NCBI RefSeq assembly: GCF_037153975.1
Contig: NZ_JBBAYJ010000006.1
Location: 1-64,000, forward strand
Reading direction: 5' to 3'
DNA from: Aquipuribacter sp. SD81
GTDB lineage: Bacteria > Actinomycetota > Actinomycetes > Actinomycetales > JBBAYJ01
DNA: 64,000 nt
Part shown: piece after piece, positions 43,093 through 52,100 of the stretch
Layout of the letters: the number at the start of each line of letters is the position of its first letter
Position numbering within the stretch: the stretch's first letter is position 1
The notes under the pieces: generated by a model
The model's database searches: none
Told to the model about the DNA's origin: nothing
What the model saw: only the letters and a program-made list of their open reading frames with translations
Made by a program: the position numbers and the translations under genes

Positions 43093-44291
43093 CCGCACTG
43101 CTGCTCGTGTTCGCGGCCTGCCTGCTCGTGGCGGTCCTCGTCTCCTCGCTCGCCGGCCGGACGGTGCTGTCGACCGCGGTCCTGTTCCTCGTCGCCGGTT
43201 TCGTCGTCGGTGACGGCGTGACGGGGCTGGTGCCGCTCGACCCCGACGACGAGGTCGTCGCCGGGCTCGCGGAGCTGGCGCTGTTCTCCGTGCTCTTCAC
43301 CGACGGGATGCGGGTGGGGTGGCGCGACCTGCGCTCGGCGTGGCGGCTGCCCGGCCGCGCGCTCGCGCTCGGCCTGCCGCTCACCCTCGCCGTCACCGCG
43401 CTGCTCGCGCACCTCCTCCTCGGGCTCGGCTGGGTGGAGTCGCTGCTGCTCGGCGCCGTGCTCGCCCCCACCGACCCGGTCTTCGCCGCGGCGCTCGTCG
43501 GCGACGAGAAGGTGCCACCGCGGCTGCGGCACCTGCTCAACGTCGAGTCCGGCGTCAACGACGGTCTCGCCCTGCCCTTCGTCGTCGTCTTCCTCGCCGT
43601 CGCGTCGCAGTCGGAGGACCTCCACCCCGGCGCGCTCGCGGGCGAGGTGGCGCTCGGCATCCTCATCGGCGTCGTGGTCCCCCTCGTCGCCATCCGGCTG
43701 GAGTCCAGCCGCTTCTTCGCCTCCTCCGCCGCGTACGCACCGCTCAACGCCGTCGCGATCGGGCTGCTCGTGCTCGCCCTCGGCATGGCCACGCACGCCA
43801 ACCTCTTCCTCGCCGCCTTCGCCGCGGGCGTCACCGTGGCGACCGTCGGACCGGCGCAGCGGGAGGCGTTCCACCCGGTCGGGGAGGTGGTGACCGAGGT
43901 GCTCAAGCTCGCGGCGCTGCTCGTGTTCGGCGCCCTCATCTCGCCGCAGTTCCTCGGCGAGGTGTCGGGCCTCGGCTACCTCTTCGCCGTCCTCGCCATC
44001 GTCGTGGCGCGCCCGGTCGCCATCGCGCTGTCGTTCGTCGGCGCGGACCTGCCGTGGCGGGAGCAGGCCGCGGCGGCGTGGTTCGGGCCGAAGGGCTTCG
44101 CCTCGGTCGTGTACGGGCTGCTCGTCCTCAACTCCGGCATCGCGGAGGCCGACCAGCTCTTCCACCTCGTCGCCATCACGGTCGCGCTGTCGATCCTCGC
44201 CCACTCCTCGACGGACGTGCTCGTGGCGCGGTCCTTCACGCGCTGGCCGCAGCAGGCACCGGTGCCCGAGGAGGGACGCACCGGTCCGTGA
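43089..44291 (+). CDS. CPA1-type cation:proton antiporter (second)
   Basis: Membrane protein of 400 residues with about 12 segments, the same length as the first antiporter but clearly divergent. Core motifs are GAVLAPTDPVFAAALV and NVESGVNDGLALPFVVVFL, and the late block is AAWFGPKGFASVVYGLLVLN. It is translationally coupled to the lactate-monooxygenase-like gene by GTGA, as the first antiporter is to the SDR gene by a 3-bp gap. It may balance protons or cations when organic acids are used; that is inference from position. Confidence 0.92.
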   Translation: MTALLLVFAACLLVAVLVSSLAGRTVLSTAVLFLVAGFVVGDGVTGLVPLDPDDEVVAGLAELALFSVLFTDGMRVGWRDLRSAWRLPGRALALGLPLTLAVTALLAHLLLGLGWVESLLLGAVLAPTDPVFAAALVGDEKVPPRLRHLLNVESGVNDGLALPFVVVFLAVASQSEDLHPGALAGEVALGILIGVVVPLVAIRLESSRFFASSAAYAPLNAVAIGLLVLALGMATHANLFLAAFAAGVTVATVGPAQREAFHPVGEVVTEVLKLAALLVFGALISPQFLGEVSGLGYLFAVLAIVVARPVAIALSFVGADLPWREQAAAAWFGPKGFASVVYGLLVLNSGIAEADQLFHLVAITVALSILAHSSTDVLVARSFTRWPQQAPVPEEGRTGP

Positions 44292-44334
44292 TGTCCGGTT
44301 TGTCGACCCCGGCGAACCGGGTACCCGAGTGCGC

Positions 44335-45486
44335 ATGAGAGCAGTCGTCTACCGAGGCCCCAGGTCCGTCGCCGTGGAGGACGTCCCCGACGCCCGCGTG
44401 CAGGACCCGACGGACGCCGTCATCCGCATCACCACGACCAACATCTGCGGCTCCGACCTCCACATGTACGAGGGTCGGACCACCGTCGAGGAGGGCAAGG
44501 TCCTCGGCCACGAGAACATGGGCGTCGTCGAGGAGGTCGGACCCGCCGTCTCCCGGATCGAGGTCGGAGACCGCGTCTCCGTGCCCTTCAACATCGCGTG
44601 CGGCTCGTGCCGCAACTGCCTGCACGGCTGGACGTCGTTCTGCCTGCGCACGAACCCGATCGACGGCATGGACGGCGCGGCCTACGGCTACGCGAACATG
44701 GGCCCGTACGACGGTGGGCAGGCGGAGTACCTGCGGGTCCCCTTCGCCGACGTCAACCTCCTCGAGCTGCCCGAGGGCGGCGAGCACGAGGACGACTTCA
44801 CCATGCTGAGCGACATCTTCCCGACGGGCTGGCACGGCACCGAGCTCGCCGGCGTCAGCCCGGGTGAGGACGTCGTCGTCTTCGGCGGCGGCCCGGTCGG
44901 CCTCATGGCCGCCCACAGCGCGCTCATCAAGGGCGCGGCTCGCGTCTTCGTCGTCGACAAGGAGGCGGACCGGCTGCGTCTCGCCGAGGAGATCGGCGGC
45001 ATCCCCGTCGACTACTCGGCCGGCGACCCCGTCGAGCAGCTCACCGAGCTGACGCAGGGCCGCGGCTGCGACCGTGGTGTCGAGGCGGTCGGGTACCAGG
45101 CCCACGACGCCTCCGGCGACGAGAACCCGTCGCTCGTGCTCGACCAGCTCGTGCAGGCCGTCCGCTCCACCGGCGGCATCGGCGTGGTCGGCGTCTACGT
45201 GCCGGAGGACCCCGGGGCCGCGACCGAGGGCGCCAAGGAGGGCCGGATCGGCTGGGACTACGGGACGTTCTTCACGAAGGGCCAGTCGATGGGCACCGGC
45301 CAGGCGCCGGTCATGCGCTACAACCGCCAGCTGCGCGACCTCATCGTCGCGGGCCGGGCGCGGCCGTCGTTCATCGTGAGCCACCACCTCGGCCTCGACG
45401 AGGCGGTGGAGGGCTACGAGCGCTTCGACAACCGGGAGTCCGGCTGGACCAAGGTCCTGCTCAACCCGCACGGCGCGGTCGCCTGA
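44335..45486 (+). CDS. Zinc-dependent dehydrogenase of the glutathione-independent formaldehyde dehydrogenase type
   Basis: Medium-chain dehydrogenase of 383 residues. The catalytic zinc site is in ICGSDLHMYEGRT and GHENMGVVEEVG; the structural zinc site is CGSCRNCLHGWTSFC with four Cys; the NAD motif is VVVFGGGPVGLMAAHSAL. The insert NPIDGMDGAAYGYANMGPYDGGQAEY is characteristic of the FdhA/formaldehyde dismutase subgroup, which keeps NAD tightly bound. It should oxidise formaldehyde or a small alcohol or aldehyde. ATG at 44335 is preferred to GTG at 44329, which adds two residues. Ends at a strong bidirectional terminator. Confidence 0.92.
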   Translation: MRAVVYRGPRSVAVEDVPDARVQDPTDAVIRITTTNICGSDLHMYEGRTTVEEGKVLGHENMGVVEEVGPAVSRIEVGDRVSVPFNIACGSCRNCLHGWTSFCLRTNPIDGMDGAAYGYANMGPYDGGQAEYLRVPFADVNLLELPEGGEHEDDFTMLSDIFPTGWHGTELAGVSPGEDVVVFGGGPVGLMAAHSALIKGAARVFVVDKEADRLRLAEEIGGIPVDYSAGDPVEQLTELTQGRGCDRGVEAVGYQAHDASGDENPSLVLDQLVQAVRSTGGIGVVGVYVPEDPGAATEGAKEGRIGWDYGTFFTKGQSMGTGQAPVMRYNRQLRDLIVAGRARPSFIVSHHLGLDEAVEGYERFDNRESGWTKVLLNPHGAVA

Positions 45487-45510
45487 CCGCAGGCGTCGCC
45501 GACCGGGTCC

Positions 45511-45546
45511 GGCCGCCCGCGGGCGCGTGTGCGCCCGCGGGCGGCC
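45511..45546. terminator. Bidirectional 16-bp hairpin terminator
   Basis: GGCCGCCCGCGGGCGC pairs perfectly with GCGCCCGCGGGCGGCC around a GTGT loop. It lies 24 bp after the zinc dehydrogenase stop and 8 bp after the stop of the small gene on the other strand. Confidence 0.82.
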
Positions 45547-45553
45547 CGGTGCG

Positions 45554-45658
45554 TCAGGGCCGCTCGCGGACGGTGTCCGCCGCCTCCTCCTCGGGACGGG
45601 GCGGGACCGTCTCGTCGGTCTCCAGCACCTCGAGCTCGTGGTCGGGCTGCTCGCTCAT
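45554..45658 (-). CDS. Small acidic protein, 34 residues
   Basis: A short gene supported by a near-ideal ribosome binding site: AGGAGGAG lies 3-4 nt before the ATG at 45658. The product starts MSEQPDHELEVLETDETVPP and is Glu/Pro-rich and strongly acidic, without Cys, Trp or membrane segment, so it is probably disordered. I do not recognise a family. It sits alone between two strong hairpins (45511 and 45737), one closing it and one closing the carboxypeptidase gene upstream. Confidence 0.65.
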   Translation of the reverse strand: MSEQPDHELEVLETDETVPPRPEEEAADTVRERP

Positions 45659-45736
45659 GTCTCCTCCTGCTGCTCGCCTGCGGGTCGTGTCTACGCGCGG
45701 CCATCGTCGCGGGTGAGCGGCGCGCCCGCGCGAGCG

Positions 45737-45770
45737 GGCAGCGGCCCCGCGAGTCCGCGGGGCCGCTGCC
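45737..45770 (-). terminator. Hairpin after the M14 carboxypeptidase gene
   Basis: GGCAGCGGCCCCGCG pairs perfectly with CGCGGGGCCGCTGCC (15 bp) around an AGTC loop, 10 bp past the carboxypeptidase stop on the minus strand. Confidence 0.8.
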
Positions 45771-45779
45771 GTCCGTGCC

Positions 45780-48700
45780 TCAGGGCCGCCCGACGAGTCC
45801 GTCCAGGGCCCGCCGCAGGAGCTCGGCGCGGTCCTCGGCGCTCGCGACCTGCTCCAGACCGACGCCCAGCAGCAGGGTCGAGTCGGTCGCCGTGCCGCCG
45901 AAGACCTGCACGAGGCCCTCGACCCCGACCTGCCAGTCTGAGGCGTTGCCCGGGCTGCCGGGCGGCGGGCCGGTGACGGTCCACGCCGACGTCGCGCCCT
46001 CGAACCCGTCCGCGTCGACCACCTGGCCGTCGACGACCACGCGGGTGTCGTCGACGAAGGCGCCGACCTCCCCGAACGCCGGGTCGGTGACGTAGGAGAC
46101 GGACACCTCGACCGTCGAGCCGGCGTAGGCCGAGAGGTCGAACGCCGCCTCGGTCCAGCCGTCGCTGGCGCCGGTGAAGGAGTTCCACTCCCCGCTCGTG
46201 CCGGTCGCGGTGCACCCGGCCGGGTCGACCGTCAGGTACCGGGCGAGGAACGGGTGCGACTCGAGGAAGAAGCCGGCCTCGCACTCCGCCGGCACGTCGG
46301 TGTTCGTGCCGCCGTTCAGGTCCGGCAGGGTCGTCCAGTCGTCCCCGCCCGCCGTCCGGGCCTCGACGACGACGTGGTCGTAGCCCGGCTCCACGGCGTA
46401 CTGCAGCTGCAGCTGCAGCTGCGCCGTGCTGCCGGCCGGGACCGCGACGGTGCGCGTGAGGCGCGTCCACGTGTCGTCGCCGTGCAGGGCGCCCGCGTAG
46501 CGCTCGCCCTCGACCGGCGCGAACGGCCGGCTGCCGTCGGCCGAGGAGTACTCGACCGCCCCGCGCGAGTCCGCGAACTGCGGGAAGTCCTCCGGCGGCA
46601 GCACGTCGCTGGTCGGGACGAAGACACCGGCCTCGTCGAGCGGGTTGTCCCCCTCGACGACCGGCCCGCCCAGCGCGGCCGAGAAGCCCTCGATCGGGTC
46701 CGCGACGCCCGCGATTCCCTGGGGCCCCGTGGTGTCGGAGCGCGTGTACGCGCCGAGCCAGTACTGGCGGAAGTCGTCGGCGAGGATGAGGCAGTCGTCG
46801 AAGAAGCCCGCGGTGCTGCCCGTGGGGCGGGGCGAGACGACGCACTCCTCGTCGGGGGCGCCGTTGAGGCCGTAGTACAGGCCGCCGACGGCGGTGCTGA
46901 TGCCGGACAGGCCCTGGTACTGGACCGTCTCACCGGCGTGCACGAGGGCGCCGCCCTCGTTGAGGTAGTCCCGCACGGCGAGCGTGAGGTACTGCTGGCG
47001 CTCGGCGACCGAGGCGTCGGGCAGCGGCCCGAACGGCGACTCCGTCAGCAGGTCCTCCGGGTCCTGCGTGATCCGGTTGTCGCCGAGGTACCAGACGACG
47101 GCGTCGTAGTGCGACAGCACGCCGAGGTCGTGCGGCACGCCCTGGGCGTCGACGTCCCACGTGTCCGCGCTGTAGCCCGCGTCCTCGACCGCCTGGACGT
47201 GGGCGTCGAGGTACTTCGGTGCCGTCACCGAGTCGGGGTAGTCGGGGTTGACGCCCGTGTAGTCCTCGTTGGCGATGACGAGGACGTCGTCGCCGCTGTC
47301 GGACTCGACGGTGTACGTGAAGCGGTCGCTGGCCACGGGCCCGGTCCCGGGCTTGACGCCCGTGAACCACACCTCGACCGCGCTGCCCTCGCCGGCGCCG
47401 CTGACCGCCCCGCGGTACTCCGCGTAGTAGTCGTCGTTCTCGTCGCCGTAGCGCTCGCCGCCCGTCCACTCCGCGGCGCGCGCGGTCCGCACCGGGCCGC
47501 CGTCGACCCGGTAGCGCAGCAGCAGGTTGCGAAGGGCGCGCTTGGCGGTGACGGCGACGGTCTGCGGGTCGCCGTAGGAGACGTCGAACGTGTCGACGAC
47601 GAAGTCGGCGGCGGTCCGGCCCGTCACCGTCACCGGGTCGTCGGGGTCGGCCGCCGAGCGCGCGACCGACAGAGCGAACGGGATGTTCTTCTCGAACTCC
47701 GCCTGCACGAGGCCCTCGTCGTCGGGGAACTCGAACCCGCTGCCGCACTCCGCCGGGTCCCACTCGTCGTCGGGGTCGACCGCCGACGCGGCCTCGCACG
47801 TCGACATCTCGGGGGTGAACCCGAGCGTGCCGTACAGCTCCTGCAGGTGCGTGTCGGTGTCGCCGTTGGTCGTGTACAGCTCCGCGGAGATGTCGGGGTC
47901 GTAGCCCGGCACCGCGGGCTCGGCGTCGTCGCCGGCGAGCGCCTCGTAGATGACGTCGTCGGGCGACGGTGTCGCGACCTGCCAGCCGATGCCGTAGAGC
48001 AGCAGCTCGGCCGCCGAGTGGTAGTTGACGAAGAACTCGGGGTCGAGGTCGGCGATGAAGGCGTCGAGGGCCTGGGTCTCCGGCTCGGAGCCCGGGGCTG
48101 GGCCGCGGTAGGTCTCGCTCGAGGGGTTCGGCGAGGAGCCCTCGTTGTCGTAGCCCCACTTGTACGGGTAGTTGCGGTTGAGGTCGACGCCGTCGCCCGG
48201 GGTGATGGTGCCGTCACCGTTGTTGTCGCGGAGGTTCTTGCGCCACAGCCGCTGGCCGGGCTCGAAGGTGAAGTCGTACCCGTCGGGGTTCGCGACGGGC
48301 ACGAACCACAGCTCGCGGCTGCTGACGAGCTCGGTGATCTCGCGGTCGCGGCCGTAGGAGTCGAGCACGTGGTGCAGCAGCCGGGTCGTCATCTCCGGGG
48401 TGATCCACTCCCGCGCGTGCTGCGCGGACAGGTAGACGACGGCGGGGCGCTGGCCGTCGGGCACCTGCCGGGCGTTGCGGGTCACCTTCACCGCGACGAT
48501 GTCCTGGCCCTGCACGCTCTGGCCGATGGTGACGGCCTTCGCGATGCGCGGGTGCTCGCGGGCGGCCTGCTCGACCTCCTCCTTGAGGCCGCCGGGGCCG
48601 GAGTACTTCTGCCACACCTCGTAGCCGCTCTCCTGGAGCGCGGTGGCGCGCAGGGCGACGGACTCGCCGTCCTCGACCTCCTTGAGCTCGAGGTCCAGGC

Positions 48701-48989
48701 CCTTGCGCTGCAGGCGCTCGGCCTCCTTGCCGCTGAGGATGACCTCGACCCTGGCGCGCGCGTCCTTGCCCCGCTGGCGGGCCAGGGCCGCGACGTCGAG
48801 CTCGTGCCGGTCGACCCCGAGACCGACGATGTCCTCGACCTGGTCGAGGGTGACATCACCGGTCCAGACGTCGTACCGCTCGTCCGGTCCCGGGACGTCG
48901 TCCGGCGGCGACGCCGCCGCGGTGGAGGCGCCGAGCAGACCGGCGACGAGGGCGGTGGCGGCGAGCAGGGCGGGCGCGGTACGACGCAT
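45780..48989 (-). CDS. Secreted M14 zinc carboxypeptidase, large multidomain form
   Basis: Secreted protein of 1069 residues with a Sec signal (residues 1-27, cut near STAAASP). A propeptide-like region (about 30-115) precedes the M14 domain (about 120-430): zinc ligands His191 and Glu194 in QHAREWITPE, His324 in NYHSAAELLL, and the likely catalytic Glu394 or Glu399 in FTPEMSTCEAAS. NNGDGTITPGDGVDLNRN (about 255-272) resembles a calcium-binding EF-like loop inside the domain. After it come about 600 residues with beta-sandwich domains (WNSFTGASDGWTEAAFDLSAY, as in immune-inhibitor-A-type tails). It should trim proteins outside the cell. Ends at a 15-bp hairpin. Confidence 0.9.
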   Translation of the reverse strand: MRRTAPALLAATALVAGLLGASTAAASPPDDVPGPDERYDVWTGDVTLDQVEDIVGLGVDRHELDVAALARQRGKDARARVEVILSGKEAERLQRKGLDLELKEVEDGESVALRATALQESGYEVWQKYSGPGGLKEEVEQAAREHPRIAKAVTIGQSVQGQDIVAVKVTRNARQVPDGQRPAVVYLSAQHAREWITPEMTTRLLHHVLDSYGRDREITELVSSRELWFVPVANPDGYDFTFEPGQRLWRKNLRDNNGDGTITPGDGVDLNRNYPYKWGYDNEGSSPNPSSETYRGPAPGSEPETQALDAFIADLDPEFFVNYHSAAELLLYGIGWQVATPSPDDVIYEALAGDDAEPAVPGYDPDISAELYTTNGDTDTHLQELYGTLGFTPEMSTCEAASAVDPDDEWDPAECGSGFEFPDDEGLVQAEFEKNIPFALSVARSAADPDDPVTVTGRTAADFVVDTFDVSYGDPQTVAVTAKRALRNLLLRYRVDGGPVRTARAAEWTGGERYGDENDDYYAEYRGAVSGAGEGSAVEVWFTGVKPGTGPVASDRFTYTVESDSGDDVLVIANEDYTGVNPDYPDSVTAPKYLDAHVQAVEDAGYSADTWDVDAQGVPHDLGVLSHYDAVVWYLGDNRITQDPEDLLTESPFGPLPDASVAERQQYLTLAVRDYLNEGGALVHAGETVQYQGLSGISTAVGGLYYGLNGAPDEECVVSPRPTGSTAGFFDDCLILADDFRQYWLGAYTRSDTTGPQGIAGVADPIEGFSAALGGPVVEGDNPLDEAGVFVPTSDVLPPEDFPQFADSRGAVEYSSADGSRPFAPVEGERYAGALHGDDTWTRLTRTVAVPAGSTAQLQLQLQYAVEPGYDHVVVEARTAGGDDWTTLPDLNGGTNTDVPAECEAGFFLESHPFLARYLTVDPAGCTATGTSGEWNSFTGASDGWTEAAFDLSAYAGSTVEVSVSYVTDPAFGEVGAFVDDTRVVVDGQVVDADGFEGATSAWTVTGPPPGSPGNASDWQVGVEGLVQVFGGTATDSTLLLGVGLEQVASAEDRAELLRRALDGLVGRP

Positions 48990-49024
48990 GGGTGTCCCCC
49001 AGGTGGCCGGTGACGGTGGCGGGC

Positions 49025-49053
49025 ACTCTGCGCCGGGGCGGTCGCGCTGTCAA
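49025..49053 (-). promoter_or_regulatory. Candidate promoter of the M14 carboxypeptidase gene
   Basis: On the minus strand a consensus -35 TTGACA (49053-49048) is followed after 17 nt by CAGAGT (49030-49025), a weak -10. It leaves a leader of about 30 nt before the ATG at 48989. Confidence 0.5.
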
Positions 49054-49109
49054 CGGTGCTCGTCGCGCCGCGTCGTTGCGTCCACCGGCCCTCACCGGTC
49101 GTGACGGCC

Positions 49110-52100
49110 TCAGGCGTCCCGCTCGCGCCTCGCGCCCCGGCCGCCCGCCGCCACCATGCCGGCCCCGCCGAGCACGAGCAGCAGCGCGAGCAGCAGGCCG
49201 ACGGTGACCGACGCGCCCGTCCTGGCGAGCGCGCCGTGCTGCCCGCCGGCTGGGTGCGTGGTCGGCGTGGGGTGCGTGGTCGGCGTGGGGTGCGCGGTCT
49301 GCGTGGGGTGGGGGGCCGGCGCGGGGTCCGTCGTGGGGCTCGCGGTCGTGGGCGTGGGGCCGGGCACCGCGGGGGGCAGGGGCAGGCTCGCCGTCACGGG
49401 CGCGGCGGAGGTGACGTCGGCCGTGGCCGGCGCCGACGTCGCACCGGTCGCGGGGTCGGTGGCCGTGCAGGAGTAGGACCCGTACGGCAGCTCGGCGAGA
49501 GCGAAACGGCCCTGCCCGTCCGACACCGTGGTCATGACGACGTCGTCGTCGGTGCCGAGCCGGTCGTCGAGGCCCGCCCAGCGGCACGTGACGGGGGCGT
49601 CGCGCACCGCGGTCGTCGTGCCGTCGACCACGACGGTGCCCTGCACCGCGCCGGTGCCGGTGCCGGCGAAGTCGGCGACCGCGGAGCGGCCGGTCGTGGT
49701 CGTGACGGCGACGGACCAGTCGAGGCGGCCGTCGCTGTCGGAGGTGTAGGCGAAGCCCGCGAGGTCGACGCTCGCCGTCACCACCCACGACCCCGAGGGC
49801 AGGCCCGCGAAGCGGTAGGAGCCGTCGGCGGCGGTGCGGGTGGTCACGGGTGTCGCGGCGCGCCGCACGGGGCCGGCCGCGGCGAGCTGCTCGGCGCGGG
49901 CGAGCGTGACGGTGACGCCGGGCAGGGGCCACTCGCCGGTGTCGAAGCGGCCGTCCTCGTCGCGGTCGAACCACACGAGGCCGTGCACGTCGGCCGTGCC
50001 GGTCGTCGGGCTCGGGGTCGGGGCCGGGGTCGTCGTCGGGGTCGTGGTCGGGGTGGTGGTGGTCGGCGTGGGGCTGGGGGTCGTGGTCGGCGTGGTCGGC
50101 GTGGTGGCGGTCGGCGTCGGGTCGGGTGTCGGGGTGACGCTGGGCTCGACGGACGGCTGGGTGGTCGGCTCGGTGCTCGGCTCGACCGAGGGCCCGGTGC
50201 TCGGCGCGACGGACGGCTCGGGGCTGGGCTCGCTGGTCGGTCCATCGCTCGGATCGGCGGACGGCTCGGCGGACGGCTCGACCGACGGTTCGACGCTCGG
50301 CGCGACCGAGGGCTCCGTGCTCGGCTCCGTGCTCGGCTCCGCGCTCGGCTCGACCGAGGGCTCGACCGACGGCTCGACCGAGGGCTCGACCGACGGTTCG
50401 ACGGACGGTTCGACGGACGGCTCGACCGACGGCTCGACACTGGGCTCCGGCGTCGGCTCGGGGGTCGGCTCGGGGGTCGGCTCCGGCTCGGGCTCGCCCG
50501 GCACGTACGAGACCGCGGCCTCGACCCCCCGGCCGGTGACGGTGTCCGTCACCCGGTAGCGCAGCGAGTCCGGGCCGGTCCAGCCGTCGGGCGCCGAGTA
50601 GCGAAACCAGCCGCGGCCGTCCTCGTCGAGGTCGCCCTCGACGGGCGGGACCGCGAGGCGCACGGCGCACCGGTCGCACTGCTCGGCGGTGAGCACCCGC
50701 GTCTCGACCGTGCCGCCGGGTGCCACGGGGACCGTGCGGTCGGCCGGGGCGACGAGCAGCCGCACCGTCGAGGTGACCGCGACGCCGTGGCCGTCACCGG
50801 CCGTGTAGGAGAAGGTGACGACGCCCGCGCTGCCCGCGGCGGGGGTCCACGACACGGTGGCGCCGTCGGTGCCGGCCGTGCCCGACGTCGCGGGGCCGAC
50901 CGTCGTCACCGTGCACCCGGGGCACGTGTCGTTCGCGAGCACGTCGAGGCCGGACAGGGACTCGCCGTGGTCCAGCGCGGCGGAGTCGGGCCTCGCGTCG
51001 CTCACCTCCACCCGCAGCACGGCGCTCGCGCGCCGCGACGTCGCCGGGTCCGTCACGGCGTACCCGACGGTGACCGTGCCGGTGACGCCGGCGTCGGGCG
51101 CGACCCGGACCAGCCCGTCGACCACGGAGACGGTGGCGGCGCCGTCGACCGACTCGACGACCGGCACGCAGCCGGTGCAGGCGTCGTTCGCGAGGACGTC
51201 GACGTCGACCGGCACCCCGACGCCGGTGGCCGCCGCGTCGTCAGCGGTCGTCGGCGCGACGAGCACCCGCACCGTGGCCTCCACGGTGGCGCCGGTCGCG
51301 GGGTCGAGCACCGAGTAGCGCAGCTCGTCCCGTCCGCTCACGCCCGGGCCCGGCAGGTACACGACGCGACCGGCGACGTCGACGGACCCCGTGCCGCGGG
51401 CGGGGTCGGTCGCGAGCGAGACCTCGCAGCCGGGGCACTCGTCGTTGTCGAGGACGGGGACGGTGACTGGCGCGCCGGCCGTCGTCTCGGCCTCGTCGTC
51501 GGCCACGGCGGGCGGCGCGCTGACGTGGACCGTCACGGTCCCGGCCGCGGTGCCGCCGCCGGAGTCGGCGACGTCGTACGTGAACGACGTCGTGCCGGTG
51601 TCGACGGGGGAGAAGGTGACGATGTCGCCGCTGCGGCTCACCGAGCCCGAGCCGGGCGGGCCCACGGCGGTGACGCGGCAGCCCGCGCACACGTCGTCGG
51701 CGGCCGGCAGCAGCTGCACGTCGGTACCGAGCGTCGTGCGGACCACGTCGTCGACCGCCACCGGCAGCACGCGGACCACGAGCACCGCCGACGTGGTCGC
51801 CGCGCCTGACCCCAGCGTGTAGGTCGCACGGGCGGTCCCGGAGAAGCCCGCCGGCGGCACGAGGCGGACCACCCGGCGGCCCGAGCCGTCGGTGACGACA
51901 TCGGCGCTGCCGGCGCTCGGCCGGTCCACCGACACGAGCGCGCAGGCGGTGCACGGGTCGTTGCTGCGGACGTCGACGGTCACCGGCTCGCCGGCGCGCG
52001 TCGTCACCGTGTCGTCCACGGCGCCGTCGACCCGGACGGTGAGGGTCGCGGTGTCGCTCGCGGTGCCGGACACCGAGCTCGTCACCCGGTAGGTCGCCGT

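Noticed and set aside
46254-49013. A 919-codon open frame on the plus strand opposite the M14 carboxypeptidase
   Set aside because: It is antisense to a gene with intact catalytic motifs and signal peptide; its translation shows only Val/Arg/Glu/Gly bias and no domain. The same holds for the long antisense frames at 4097-7222, 49056-51809 and 52431-54602.
50120-50500. Short regular repeats that could suggest a CRISPR array
   Set aside because: The units are 12 bp with no unique spacers, remain in one reading frame and encode the Pro/Ser/Glu stalk of the surface protein; no cas gene is present.
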